A stretch of 44,419 bases of DNA from Methylopumilus sp036567085. Its GTDB lineage: Bacteria; Pseudomonadota; Gammaproteobacteria; Burkholderiales; Methylophilaceae. Below, piece after piece: positions 15,702-24,622 of this stretch (positions are counted from its first letter, which is position 1; the number at the start of each line of letters is the position of its first letter). The notes beneath the pieces are model-generated. The model worked only from the letters and a program-made list of their open reading frames with translations. It was not told the origin of the DNA and searched no databases. The position numbers and the translations under genes were made by a program. The stretch covers positions 1 through 44,419 of the forward strand of contig DATCVG010000046.1 of assembly GCA_036567085.1 (NCBI GenBank), given 5' to 3'.

Positions 15702-17051
15702 ATGTTTGAAAAAATACTAATCGCCAATCGTGGCGAAATTGCACTTAGAGTATTACGTGCATGTCGTGAGCTTGGCATTAAAACAGTCACTGTGCATTCT
15801 GAAGCAGACCGCGATGCAAAATATGTCAAACTGTCTGATGAATCTGTATGTATTGGCCCAGCACCTTCCACACAAAGCTATTTAAATATTCCGGCTGTAA
15901 TTAGTGCCGCCGAAGTAACAGACGCAGAAGCAATTCATCCTGGCTATGGCTTTCTATCTGAAAATGCAGATTTTGCTGAGCGCGTTCAACAAAGCGGCTT
16001 CGTATTTATTGGTCCTCGTCCAGAAACCATTCGCCTAATGGGCGATAAAGTCAGCGCAAAAAATGCAATGAAAAAAGCCGGTGTACCATGTGTACCTGGC
16101 TCAGATGGGGCGCTTCCTGACGAACCTAAAGAAATAATTACTATCGCTAAAAAAATTGGTTACCCGGTAATCATTAAAGCTGCTGGTGGTGGGGGCGGAA
16201 GAGGCATGCGCGTTGTTCATACCGAAGCTGCTCTTATTACCTCGGTTAATATGACCAAACAAGAAGCACAAACAGCATTTGGCAATCCAACAGTTTATAT
16301 GGAAAAGTTTTTAGAAAAACCTCGGCATATCGAATTTCAAGTGCTCTCAGACCAACATGGTAATGCAGTATATCTTGGTGAACGCGATTGCTCTCTCCAG
16401 CGTCGCCATCAAAAAATTATCGAGGAAGCACCGGCACCAGGTTTATCTGCAAAACTTCGCGAAAAAATTGGCGAACGCTGTGCCGAAGCATGTCGCACAA
16501 TCAATTATCGAGGTGCAGGCACATTTGAATTTTTATATGAAAATAATGAATTCTATTTCATTGAAATGAATACACGTTTGCAAGTTGAACATCCTGTTAC
16601 TGAATTTATAACCGGTATTGATATTGTTCAACAGCAAATCAAAATTGCTGCAGATGAAAAATTACCATTTAAGCAAAAAGATATTGTAATTAAGGGTCAC
16701 GCTATTGAATGTCGAATTAATGCTGAGGATCCTTATAACTTTGTTCCCTCGCCGGGCAAAGTAACAACATTCCATATGCCAGGCGGTCCTGGTGTTCGTG
16801 TAGATACACATACTTACGCAGGCTATACCGTGCCTTCCAATTACGACTCTATGATTGGTAAATTAATTACTTATGGTGATACACGAGATCAAGCTTTAGC
16901 AAGAATGCGTGTGGCCTTATCAGAAATGGTCGTCGAAGGTATTAAAACAAATATTCCTTTACACTTAGATCTCATGTCTGATCTAGCGTTTAACAATGGT
17001 GGTGTCAGCATCCATTATTTAGAAAAAAAACTCGGCATACAAAAAAAATAA
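15702..17051 (+). CDS. accC: Biotin carboxylase subunit of acetyl-CoA carboxylase
   Basis: This 449-residue ATP-grasp enzyme carboxylates biotin on AccB using ATP and bicarbonate. It has the N-terminal ILIANRGEIALR, HPGYGFLSEN (79-88), Lys116 (GDKVSAK), Lys159 followed by the glycine-rich loop at 162-166, and the late ATP-grasp motif EMNTRLQVEHPVTE. It is 8 bases behind accB, and its stop abuts the start of prmA directly. The accA and accD subunits are not in the window. Confidence 0.98.
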   Translation: MFEKILIANRGEIALRVLRACRELGIKTVTVHSEADRDAKYVKLSDESVCIGPAPSTQSYLNIPAVISAAEVTDAEAIHPGYGFLSENADFAERVQQSGFVFIGPRPETIRLMGDKVSAKNAMKKAGVPCVPGSDGALPDEPKEIITIAKKIGYPVIIKAAGGGGGRGMRVVHTEAALITSVNMTKQEAQTAFGNPTVYMEKFLEKPRHIEFQVLSDQHGNAVYLGERDCSLQRRHQKIIEEAPAPGLSAKLREKIGERCAEACRTINYRGAGTFEFLYENNEFYFIEMNTRLQVEHPVTEFITGIDIVQQQIKIAADEKLPFKQKDIVIKGHAIECRINAEDPYNFVPSPGKVTTFHMPGGPGVRVDTHTYAGYTVPSNYDSMIGKLITYGDTRDQALARMRVALSEMVVEGIKTNIPLHLDLMSDLAFNNGGVSIHYLEKKLGIQKK

Positions 17052-17951
17052 ATGGCCGCTTGGATTAATCTTAAAATCCGAGCAAGTGCAGAATATGCAC
17101 ACATCATTAGTGATGCTTTAATCGAACTTGGCGCACTTTCGTCTTCCATCGAAGACTCGTATCTCAATAGCGAAAATGAAGAAGCCCTTTTTGGTGAACC
17201 CAATATAGCTAGCAATACAATCTGGCAACATAACACCATTGAATCTCTTTTTGATGACTCTATATCTATTGATACTGTGATAGAGGAACTCAAAACTATA
17301 ACGGGTTTATCTGATATTGATTACAAGCTTGAGTCTGTAGAAGAACAAAATTGGGTCGCTTTAACACAATCACAATTTGAACCGATTAGCATTTTAAATA
17401 AACTTTGGATCGTTCCAAGCTGGCATACAACGCCCAATCCAAGCGCTATTAATATTATTCTAGATCCTGGATTAGCATTTGGTACAGGGAGTCACCCTAC
17501 AACACATTTATGTTTAGAGTGGCTTATTAAAGAAGTAAAGATCAATGATTGTGTTTTAGATTACGGATGTGGATCAGGTATTTTATCGATTGCAGCAAAG
17601 AAATGTGGTGCAAAAGAAGTCGTAGGTGTAGATATTGATCCACAAGCAATTATTTCAAGCATACATAATGCAAAAGAAAATCATGTCAATATTCAATTTT
17701 ATAATTCAGAATCATCATTAAAATTTGAAGCTGACATTGTTGTTGCAAATATTTTATCTAGCGCACTCTCGGTCTTAGCACCCATCATAGCCAAGGCTTG
17801 CAAGCCTCAAGGAAAAATTGCGTTATCTGGTATATTAAAAGAACAAGTTGAAATGCTAACTGAAATATATCGTGCATGGTTTAATTTAAACAAACCAATT
17901 GAACGCGAAGGCTGGATTCTCATGTCAGGCACGAAAAAAAGTATTTCCTAA
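17052..17951 (+). CDS. prmA: Ribosomal protein L11 methyltransferase
   Basis: This 299-residue enzyme methylates ribosomal protein L11 using SAM. It has the N-terminal substrate-recognition domain, then the linker motif DPGLAFGTGSHPTT (138-151), SAM motif I LDYGCGSG (169-176), VDIDPQA and VVANILSS. It begins on the base after the accC stop, so translation is coupled. The accC-prmA order is common in Beta- and Gammaproteobacteria. Confidence 0.96.
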   Translation: MAAWINLKIRASAEYAHIISDALIELGALSSSIEDSYLNSENEEALFGEPNIASNTIWQHNTIESLFDDSISIDTVIEELKTITGLSDIDYKLESVEEQNWVALTQSQFEPISILNKLWIVPSWHTTPNPSAINIILDPGLAFGTGSHPTTHLCLEWLIKEVKINDCVLDYGCGSGILSIAAKKCGAKEVVGVDIDPQAIISSIHNAKENHVNIQFYNSESSLKFEADIVVANILSSALSVLAPIIAKACKPQGKIALSGILKEQVEMLTEIYRAWFNLNKPIEREGWILMSGTKKSIS

Positions 17952-18003
17952 ATTTTTTAATTCGTTTATGATGCAAACTCCTCTTAATAAAAAGGATTAG
18001 CAA

Positions 18004-18321
18004 ATGAAAAACAACGTTAAAGGTTTAGAAAGAGTAGTTCGTATTGCTGTTGGTGCTGCTGTATTAGGCCAAGCAATTGGTGGTTACTCTGTTTTTGAAT
18101 ATGGCATGGTTGATGAAATCGTCGGTGTATTTTTATTAGGCACTGGTGTTTTAGCTTCATGTCCTGTCAAATCTGTTTTAGGTCTTGGTTCTAAGAAAGC
18201 GCCTGCAAGATCAACTGCGGCAAGAAAACCAGCTAAACGTAAACCAGCTCGTAAAGCTGCTGCTAAAAAACCAGCTGCTAAACGTAAAGCGGCTCCAAAA
18301 AGAAGACGCGCAGCTCGTTAA
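18004..18321 (+). CDS. DUF2892-like membrane protein with histone H1-like basic C-terminal tail
   Basis: The 105-residue product has two parts. Residues 1-62 resemble the DUF2892 (YgaP-type transmembrane) family: the opening NVKGLERVVRIAVGAAVLG, a second hydrophobic segment (VGVFLLGTGVLA) and the CPVKSVLGL end. Residues 64-105 form a tail with 20 Lys/Arg in 42 residues, no acidic residue and H1/AlgP-like units such as KPAKRK and AAAKKPAAKRK. If the tail faces the cytosol it could bind DNA, RNA or phospholipid head groups. AAAAGGA at 17991-17997 is the ribosome binding site and a strong terminator follows, so it looks monocistronic. Function is unknown; the tail-to-membrane fusion is the notable point. 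Confidence 0.8.
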   Translation: MKNNVKGLERVVRIAVGAAVLGQAIGGYSVFEYGMVDEIVGVFLLGTGVLASCPVKSVLGLGSKKAPARSTAARKPAKRKPARKAAAKKPAAKRKAAPKRRRAAR

Positions 18322-18336
18322 TCGCTTATCCATATT

Positions 18337-18367
18337 AAGAAGCGTTATATATCAATAACGCTTCTTT
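18337..18367. terminator. Intrinsic terminator between the H1-tailed membrane protein and oxyR
   Basis: A perfect 12-bp stem (18337-18348 with 18355-18366; core AGAAGCGTTAT) with loop ATATCA lies 16 bases after the plus-strand stop and 2 bases past the minus-strand oxyR stop. The flanking T-run is short (TTTCTT), so it may act mainly as a convergent-gene barrier. Confidence 0.7.
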
Positions 18368-18368
18368 C

Positions 18369-19268
18369 TTAAATCATTTCAATCGTATCTGTTTTAATTA
18401 GTTGTATCGCTTCTGAAATAGTTTCCAAAGCCTTCATTCGCACAAAGCTTTTGCGATAAGCCATTGCAATAGTTCTTGAAGGAATGGGTTTAATAAAAGG
18501 GATCACCTTTATTAAATGATTTTGATAACGATCTGAGGTTGCACTTTTTGGTAATACGGTAATCCCTAGATTAGATGCCACCATATTACGAATTGTTTCA
18601 AGTGAATTGCCTTGAAGCACTTCGCCTTTTTTAGACAAATCTGGGCACGACTCCACCACCTGCAAACTAAAACAATGTCCGCTATTTAAAAGTAATACTT
18701 TTTCATCACTTAATTCTTTCGGATCAATATTTTTTCGAGCTGCCCAAGGATGATTATTTGGCACAGCAACTACAAACTCTTCTTTATAAAGGGGCAAGAC
18801 TTGTATGCCTGGAATATTAAATGGCAAAGCCACAATCGCTGCATCAATTTGTCCGTTTTTTAATTGTAATTCAAGACTTGAAGTAATATTTTCTTCGACT
18901 TCTAACGGCATTTTCGGGGCTAGTTTTCTTAAAATAGGAATAATTTGTGGTAACAAGTAAGGTCCGACTGAATGAATCATGCCTACTTTAATTGATCCAT
19001 CTAAGGGGTCTCCACCGGATTTGGCGAATGATTTTATCTTTTCAACTTCGTCTAAAATAATATTGGCTTGCGCAATAATTCTTTCACCAATTTCCGTAAT
19101 AATAACTTCGGTACGATTTCTTTCAAATAATGAAACATTAAGTTCTCCTTCTAGTTTTTTAATGGCTAAACTTAATGCTGGCTGGCTCACAAAACATTTG
19201 CTTGCTGCGCGTCTAAAGTTTTTTTCTTTAGCTACAGCAACCACAAATCTTAGTTCACTTAGTGTCAT
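18369..19268 (-). CDS. oxyR: Hydrogen peroxide-sensing LysR-type regulator OxyR
   Basis: This 299-residue protein has an N-terminal winged HTH (LRFVVAVAKEKNFRRAA through SQPALSLAIKKLE, residues 6-40) and a LysR effector domain. Cys199 (GHC) and Cys208 are at exactly the positions and nine-residue spacing of the peroxide-sensing pair of E. coli OxyR. Peroxide would join them and switch the protein to an activator of catalase/peroxiredoxin genes. No such target gene is adjacent. It lies 13 bases downstream of gyrB on the same strand and may be read from gyrB transcripts. Confidence 0.93.
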   Translation of the reverse strand: MTLSELRFVVAVAKEKNFRRAASKCFVSQPALSLAIKKLEGELNVSLFERNRTEVIITEIGERIIAQANIILDEVEKIKSFAKSGGDPLDGSIKVGMIHSVGPYLLPQIIPILRKLAPKMPLEVEENITSSLELQLKNGQIDAAIVALPFNIPGIQVLPLYKEEFVVAVPNNHPWAARKNIDPKELSDEKVLLLNSGHCFSLQVVESCPDLSKKGEVLQGNSLETIRNMVASNLGITVLPKSATSDRYQNHLIKVIPFIKPIPSRTIAMAYRKSFVRMKALETISEAIQLIKTDTIEMI

Positions 19269-19281
19269 AAATTAAGTAAAC

Positions 19282-21699
19282 CTAAATATCGAGATTACTT
19301 GCTCCCAATGCATTGTTTTCAATAAATGCCCGTCTTGGCTCTACTTGGTCGCCCATAAGCGTTGAAAATATTTCATCAGCTGAAATAGCGTCTTCAATTT
19401 GAACTTTAAGTAATCTACGCACATTGGGATCCATGGTTGTTTCCCAAAGCTGCTCAGGATTCATTTCGCCTAAACCTTTATAGCGCTGTACATTTAAATT
19501 ATGTTTTGCTTCATCTAACAACCAGTCGAGCGCCTCTTTAAAATTTGAAATTGATTGTGATTTTTCACCGCGCTGAATTACAGCGCCTTCGGCTACTAGG
19601 CCATCTAGCATTTGCGATGTTTTTAATAATTGTTGGTAATCTCCACTTGATAAGAACAACAGATCAATGACACAACTTTCTAAATTACCGTGCACAAATT
19701 TATTTACTGTCAATTTATAAGATTTAGTTTCTTCATCAAGTGACACAATCACTTCTGATTTTTCAGTGCTCTTATCAATAAGACGCTCTCTAATGGCTTC
19801 TGCAATTTTTTCAGCTTTAGCTTCACTTGATAGATCAATAGCGCCTACATGAAGAATTGCACGCAAGACAGCCTCATCATAGTGAGGGGCAATACGACGA
19901 ATCACTGCTTCTGTTAATACCATTTGTCTTGCTATCTCGCCCAATCCATCCCCGGTTAAGTGAGTGCCGCCTTTTTTAGTTAACAAAGTTGCATCTTTAA
20001 TAGCGGACTCAAGTAGATATTGATCAAGTTCTTGTTCATCTTTTAGATATTGTTCATGCTTACCTTGCTTCACCTTGAAAAGCGGTGGTTGGGCAATATA
20101 GATATGGCCTCGTTCTACAAGCTCCGGCATTTGACGATAGAAGAATGTTAAAAGTAATGTACGAATATGTGCGCCATCGACGTCCGCGTCAGTCATGATG
20201 ATAATACGGTGATAACGTAACTTCTCAACATTAAAATCATCTTTACCTATTCCAGTACCCAGGGCAGTTATGAGTGTTGCGATTTCTTGTGAAGATAATA
20301 ATTTATCGAAACGTGCTTTTTCTACATTTAAAATTTTTCCTTTTAACGGAAGGATTGCTTGGTTCTTGCGGTCGCGTCCTTGCTTTGCGGAGCCTCCTGC
20401 GGAATCACCCTCGACCAAATAAATTTCGCATAAGGAAGGATCTTTTTCTTGGCAATCTGCTAGTTTTCCTGGAAGACCCATAGAATCCATAGCGCCTTTT
20501 CGACGTGTCATGTCTCGCGCTTTTCTTGCTGCTTCGCGTGCTCGAGCAGCGTCAATAATTTTATTACAAATAATTTTTGCATCTGCTGGGTTCTCAGCCA
20601 GGAAATCAGCAAGTTTAGATGCAACCACATCAGATACTACAGGCTGCACTTCACTTGATACTAATTTATCTTTTGTCTGTGAAGAAAATTTAGGCTCTGG
20701 TACTTTCACTGACAAAATACAGGCGAGCCCTTCGCGCATATCGTCACCAGTTGTCTCTACTTTTGCTTTTTTAGCGAGATCATTTTGCTCAATAAAATTA
20801 TTTAAAGTTCGAGTCATTGCGGTTCGAAGGCCTGTTAAGTGTGTTCCGCCGTCTCTTTGAGGAATGTTATTTGTAAAGCATTGAACATTTTCACCATATG
20901 AATCATTCCATTGCATTGAGACTTCAACGCTGATACCATCCTTTTCGCCAAAAGCATGAAATGCTTTTTTGTGAAGTACAGATTTAGATCGATTCATATA
21001 CTCGACAAAACCTTTTACGCCGCCTGAGTATGCAAAGTTTTCTGATTTATTTGTTCTTTGATCTATTAATTCCATTTTAACGCCATTATTGAGGAACGAT
21101 AGTTCACGTATGCGTTTTGCTAAAATTTCATAATGAAAATCAATATTGGTAAATGTTTCAGCTGAGGGGAAAAAGTGAACTTCTGTTCCACGACGATCAG
21201 TCCTACCCATCTCTGCTAATGGTGCCACACGTTCGCCGCGTTTAAACTCCATTTGATAAACCTTGCCATTACGACACACTTTTAAACGTAACCATTCTGA
21301 TAAAGCATTCACTACAGAAACGCCCACACCATGTAAACCACCGGATACTTTATAAGAGTTTTGATCGAACTTTCCGCCTGCATGTAATTCAGTCATAACA
21401 ATTTCTGCAGCGGAACGTTTAAATTCATCATCTTCTTTAATATCCGTTGGAATGCCACGGCCATTGTCTGAGATACTAACGGAGTTATCTGGATGAATAA
21501 TAATTTTAATATCATCACAATGGCCTGCTAACGATTCATCAATTGCATTATCAAGAACTTCGAAGACCATATGGTGAAGACCGCTACCATCCGAAGTGTC
21601 GCCGATATACATACCCGGCCTTTTTCGTACCGCATCTAATCCCTTTAAGACTTTAATGCTGTCTGAATTGTATTCTTGATTATCTATCTTTTGAGCCAT
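19282..21699 (-). CDS. gyrB: DNA gyrase subunit B
   Basis: The 805-residue length matches the long Proteobacteria form that carries the extra domain inside the TOPRIM region. It has the GHKL ATPase motifs EVLDNAIDE (47-55), DNGRGIP and GGLHGVGVSVVNALS, and the TOPRIM motifs EGDSAGGSAKQGRDR and DADVDGAHIRTLLLTFFYR. The C-terminal signature GLGEMNPEQLWETTMDP is also present. It supercoils DNA together with GyrA, which is not in the window. It lies 23 bases after dnaN in the conserved dnaA-dnaN-gyrB order; recF, often between dnaN and gyrB, is absent. Confidence 0.98.
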   Translation of the reverse strand: MAQKIDNQEYNSDSIKVLKGLDAVRKRPGMYIGDTSDGSGLHHMVFEVLDNAIDESLAGHCDDIKIIIHPDNSVSISDNGRGIPTDIKEDDEFKRSAAEIVMTELHAGGKFDQNSYKVSGGLHGVGVSVVNALSEWLRLKVCRNGKVYQMEFKRGERVAPLAEMGRTDRRGTEVHFFPSAETFTNIDFHYEILAKRIRELSFLNNGVKMELIDQRTNKSENFAYSGGVKGFVEYMNRSKSVLHKKAFHAFGEKDGISVEVSMQWNDSYGENVQCFTNNIPQRDGGTHLTGLRTAMTRTLNNFIEQNDLAKKAKVETTGDDMREGLACILSVKVPEPKFSSQTKDKLVSSEVQPVVSDVVASKLADFLAENPADAKIICNKIIDAARAREAARKARDMTRRKGAMDSMGLPGKLADCQEKDPSLCEIYLVEGDSAGGSAKQGRDRKNQAILPLKGKILNVEKARFDKLLSSQEIATLITALGTGIGKDDFNVEKLRYHRIIIMTDADVDGAHIRTLLLTFFYRQMPELVERGHIYIAQPPLFKVKQGKHEQYLKDEQELDQYLLESAIKDATLLTKKGGTHLTGDGLGEIARQMVLTEAVIRRIAPHYDEAVLRAILHVGAIDLSSEAKAEKIAEAIRERLIDKSTEKSEVIVSLDEETKSYKLTVNKFVHGNLESCVIDLLFLSSGDYQQLLKTSQMLDGLVAEGAVIQRGEKSQSISNFKEALDWLLDEAKHNLNVQRYKGLGEMNPEQLWETTMDPNVRRLLKVQIEDAISADEIFSTLMGDQVEPRRAFIENNALGASNLDI

Positions 21700-21722
21700 G
21701 AGTTTCTCTTGTTTGAATTGAA

Positions 21723-22823
21723 TTAAATGCGCATTGGCATCACTACATATTTGTAGTTATTGTTATTGGGTATCGTAAACAAACAACTACTATTTGTATC
21801 CAGAAAAGCTAAGTTAACTTTTTCATCTTGTATGTTAGTGAGCACATCAATTAAGTATGTCACATTAAAACCAATATCAATAGGATCTTGTTGATATTGA
21901 ATTTCTAACTCTTCTTCCGCTTCCTCTTGTTCTGTGTTTGTGCTCATAAGCTTTAAATTATTATCTGCAATCATCATACGAATGCCGCGATATTTCTCAT
22001 TCGATAAAATAGATGTGCGTTGAAGTGATGTTAAAAATTGTGTGCGGTCAATTGTAAATTGATTGTTATGTCCCTCTGGAATAACGCGTGTGTAATCAGG
22101 AAATTTACCATCAATCACTTTAGAAATAAGTTGTATATCATTAAAGCTAAAATTTACCTGGCCTTTATAAAGCTCAACAGAAACTAACTCTTCTGAATCA
22201 TTCAGAAGTTTAATTAACTCAATCACTGTTTTTCTTGGAAGAATCACTTCTGTTTTATTGTAGTTTTGATCTAAATGAATTGAGGTAAAACTTAAACGAT
22301 GTCCATCTGTACCTACAATATTTAATTGATTACCATTTACTTCAAACAACAAGCCATTTAAATAATAACGAATATCTTGTTGTGCCATCGCAAACTCAAC
22401 TTGCTTTAATAAACGTTTAAGTTGAATTTGAGAAATAGTAATTACAACAGCCTCACTTGAAGCCTTTGTCATCACAGGATAGTCCTTTGCAGGTAATGTT
22501 TGAATTGCAAAACGACTTTTATTTGCTTTTACTGACACACGATTATCTTTAATTGCAATATCAATTACACAATCGTCAGGTAGTGATCGTGTAATATCAA
22601 AAAACTTCCTCGCTGATATTGTAGTTGCAATTTCTTCTTTAAGATCTGCTTTAAAACTTAAAGACACTTGCATTTCTAAATCAGTTGCTGTGAGTTGTAC
22701 TTGACCATCTTTGCCTTGAATTAAAATATTCGAAAGAATTGGAAGCGCGTGCTTACGTTCCACAATACTTGCAACATTTGCGAGTGGTTTTAGTAATGCA
22801 TCTCGATTAATTTTTATATTCAT
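21723..22823 (-). CDS. dnaN: DNA polymerase III beta subunit (sliding clamp)
   Basis: This 366-residue protein has the three-repeat clamp architecture of bacterial DnaN: the opening INRDALLKPLANVASIVERKH, ALPILSNILIQ, the RYYLNGLLFE segment, FPDYTRVIPE and the C-terminal end VVMPMRI. It forms a dimeric ring that tethers replicative polymerases to DNA. It follows dnaA after a 229-base gap containing DnaA boxes, so expression may respond to DnaA. Confidence 0.98.
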   Translation of the reverse strand: MNIKINRDALLKPLANVASIVERKHALPILSNILIQGKDGQVQLTATDLEMQVSLSFKADLKEEIATTISARKFFDITRSLPDDCVIDIAIKDNRVSVKANKSRFAIQTLPAKDYPVMTKASSEAVVITISQIQLKRLLKQVEFAMAQQDIRYYLNGLLFEVNGNQLNIVGTDGHRLSFTSIHLDQNYNKTEVILPRKTVIELIKLLNDSEELVSVELYKGQVNFSFNDIQLISKVIDGKFPDYTRVIPEGHNNQFTIDRTQFLTSLQRTSILSNEKYRGIRMMIADNNLKLMSTNTEQEEAEEELEIQYQQDPIDIGFNVTYLIDVLTNIQDEKVNLAFLDTNSSCLFTIPNNNNYKYVVMPMRI

Positions 22824-22837
22824 ATTCTTCTTCTTTA

Positions 22838-22880
22838 TTTAATGTTTTTTAATATATAAATCTAATAATAATAATAAAGG
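22838..22880. other. AT-rich stretch next to the DnaA boxes (candidate unwinding element)
   Basis: From 22838 to 22880 the sequence is nearly all A/T (TTAATGTTTTTTAATATATA, then repeated TAA triplets). It borders the DnaA-box cluster at 22891-23044. This arrangement is typical of a duplex-unwinding element in bacterial origins; opening here is inferred, not shown. Confidence 0.45.
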
Positions 22881-22933
22881 TAGCGTTTTCTATGGATAAC
22901 CCTATAAACCTTAATATATACAACTAGTTACCT

Positions 22934-22942
22934 TGTGAATAA
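22934..22942 (-). promoter_or_regulatory. DnaA box TTATTCACA
   Basis: TGTGAATAA on the plus strand gives TTATTCACA on the minus strand, which fits the TTATNCACA consensus. It is the first of three boxes in the same orientation in the dnaN-dnaA gap. Confidence 0.75.
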
Positions 22943-22966
22943 CTATGCATTTCTATTGTAATTTCC

Positions 22967-22975
22967 TGTGGATAA
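22967..22975 (-). promoter_or_regulatory. DnaA box TTATCCACA (perfect)
   Basis: TGTGGATAA on the plus strand is the exact reverse complement of the high-affinity box TTATCCACA. It lies 24 bases from the previous box and 2 bases from the next. Confidence 0.85.
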
Positions 22976-22977
22976 TT

Positions 22978-22986
22978 TGTGCATAA
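22978..22986 (-). promoter_or_regulatory. DnaA box TTATGCACA
   Basis: TGTGCATAA on the plus strand gives TTATGCACA, again fitting TTATNCACA and in the same orientation. Weaker one-mismatch relatives flank the trio: TTATCCATA at 22891-22899 (minus) and TTATCCTCA at 23014-23022 (plus). Two further CCACA-ending sites follow near 23025-23044. Confidence 0.75.
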
Positions 22987-23052
22987 AAAACACATATTTT
23001 TATAAACTCTCACTTATCCTCAATTCGTCCACAATCCTTCCACAGGGTTTAA

Positions 23053-24444
23053 TTAACCCTTAAGGACTTGTTTTAGTATTCCCAAATCTTGCGCAATAGA
23101 TGAATTGTTTAATCGCAATTGTTCAATTTCTTCACATGCATGCATGACTGTTGTATGGTGTCTGCCGCCGTAGGCTTCACCAATTTCAGGAAAGCTTAAA
23201 TTGGTGAGTTCTCTTGTTAATGCCATCGCAAGTTGTCTGGGTTTAGAATAATTGCGTGAACGTTTTTTGCTCAACATATCTGATATTTTAATTTTAAAAT
23301 ATTCAGCCACTGTTTTTTGAATATTCTCAACACTCACTTGGCGCCCACGTACAGCAATTAAATCTTTAAGTGCATCTTTGGCTAAATGAATGTCAATAGC
23401 CGACTTTGTAAAATTAGACATGGCTAATATTCTATTTAATGCTCCTTCTAATTCACGCACATTAGATCGAATTTGTTTTGCAATAAAGAATGCAACTTCT
23501 TCAGAAATTTTCATTTTATTTTCTTCTGCTTTTTTAAGCAGAATAGCAACGCGCATTTCAAGCTCTGGGGGTTCAATCGCTACTGTAAGGCCCCAGCTAA
23601 AGCGGGTTCTTAAGCGTTCGTCTACACCTTCTATTTCTTTTGGATAACTATCGCAAGTAATGATAATTTGTTTTTTATTTTCAATTAGCGTATTAAATGC
23701 ATAAAAGAATTCTTCTTGAGTGCGATTTTTTTTTGCAAAGAATTGAATGTCATCAATCAATAGCAAATCTAATGAATGATAATTTTTTTTAAATGCATCA
23801 AATGATTTATTTTCATAAGCTTTAACGACATCAGATACGTAACGTTCTGCATGAAGATATTTAATTTTTGCATCGGGCTGAATATGTTTTAAGTGATTAC
23901 CGATGGCTTGAATTAAATGTGTTTTGCCTAACCCGACCCCACCATAAATAAATAATGGGTTATACGCCTTACCTGGATTTTCAGCCACTTGCATGGCTGC
24001 AGCGCAAGCTAATTGGTTGGCTTTGCCTGTCACGAAACTTTCAAATGTAAAATTAGGATTAAGGCCTGAAGCTTTAGCTTCTTTTAATGTGCCACCTGCA
24101 CTTTTTTTGGTAGCCTCATGACTTGGTGCTTCAGCTATATTATTTGGTGGTGAAATTGCCAAAGCTTTTGATAAAACCGCCTCTTTTTTAGGCAGTATAG
24201 ATTCTTTGATGGCGCGTATTGCAAACTCAACTTTTGTAACATCAGGAAGCTGTTCTTTGGCTAATACTTCAATTTTTTGGGCGAAGCGATCTTTGACCCA
24301 CTGCTGTACAAACTTATTGGGCGCCAAAATTTTAATTTTATGTTGATCGTGTTCGAACTTCAGCGGTTTAATCCAGGTGTTGAATTGCTGGGCGGATAGC
24401 TCTTTTTTAAAGCGCTCGAGACAGTGAGTCCAAAAATTTTCCAT
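23053..24444 (-). CDS. dnaA: Chromosomal replication initiator DnaA
   Basis: DnaA binds DnaA boxes and melts the origin. With ATG 24444 it is 463 residues: domain I opens with ENFWTHCLERFKKEL, then a variable linker (about 85-130). The AAA+ domain has Walker A GGVGLGKT (168-175) and LLLIDDIQF, and the C-terminal DNA-binding helix motif GGRHHTTVMHACEEI recognises the box. I prefer ATG 24444 to the in-frame TTG 24453: the GGA upstream is 11 bases from the ATG but only 2 from the TTG. The gene heads the dnaA-dnaN-gyrB series. A DnaA box upstream (24583) could allow autoregulation. Confidence 0.97.
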   Translation of the reverse strand: MENFWTHCLERFKKELSAQQFNTWIKPLKFEHDQHKIKILAPNKFVQQWVKDRFAQKIEVLAKEQLPDVTKVEFAIRAIKESILPKKEAVLSKALAISPPNNIAEAPSHEATKKSAGGTLKEAKASGLNPNFTFESFVTGKANQLACAAAMQVAENPGKAYNPLFIYGGVGLGKTHLIQAIGNHLKHIQPDAKIKYLHAERYVSDVVKAYENKSFDAFKKNYHSLDLLLIDDIQFFAKKNRTQEEFFYAFNTLIENKKQIIITCDSYPKEIEGVDERLRTRFSWGLTVAIEPPELEMRVAILLKKAEENKMKISEEVAFFIAKQIRSNVRELEGALNRILAMSNFTKSAIDIHLAKDALKDLIAVRGRQVSVENIQKTVAEYFKIKISDMLSKKRSRNYSKPRQLAMALTRELTNLSFPEIGEAYGGRHHTTVMHACEEIEQLRLNNSSIAQDLGILKQVLKG

Positions 24445-24582
24445 TAACGGCAAAATCCAATATATATAGTATTAAAATTACAACTTCTTCTTGATTTGGC
24501 ATTTTAGAGAACCGGAACGGTATAAAAATGCCTTTTGGGAATGATTGCTTTACGGAAGTCATCTTAACTGAACCTATCAAAG

Positions 24583-24591
24583 TTATCCACA
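24583..24591 (+). promoter_or_regulatory. DnaA box TTATCCACA (perfect) between dnaA and rpmH
   Basis: A perfect consensus box lies 32 bases upstream of the rpmH -35 element and about 140 bases upstream of the dnaA start. It could serve origin function, dnaA autoregulation, or both. Confidence 0.75.
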
Positions 24592-24622
24592 GGCGTTTTT
24601 AGACTTCTTGCACAAATAATCG

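Larger units (their letters stand above)
22830..23050. other. Candidate chromosomal replication origin (dnaN-dnaA gap)
   Basis: The gap combines an AT-rich stretch, three consensus DnaA boxes in one orientation and several near-matches. It lies beside dnaA and close to the point where gene orientation flips from mostly minus (dnaA, dnaN, gyrB) to uniformly plus (rpmH onward). The dnaA-rpmH gap, which has only one consensus box, is the alternative or second half of a bipartite origin. Confidence 0.65.

Noticed and set aside
20274..20860. Plus-strand open frames inside gyrB
   Set aside because: They are shadows of gyrB with skewed composition and no motifs.
24445..24453. TTG start three codons upstream for dnaA
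   Set aside because: The GGA is only two bases from that TTG, too close to act as its ribosome binding site, and the family begins at MENFW-like sequence.
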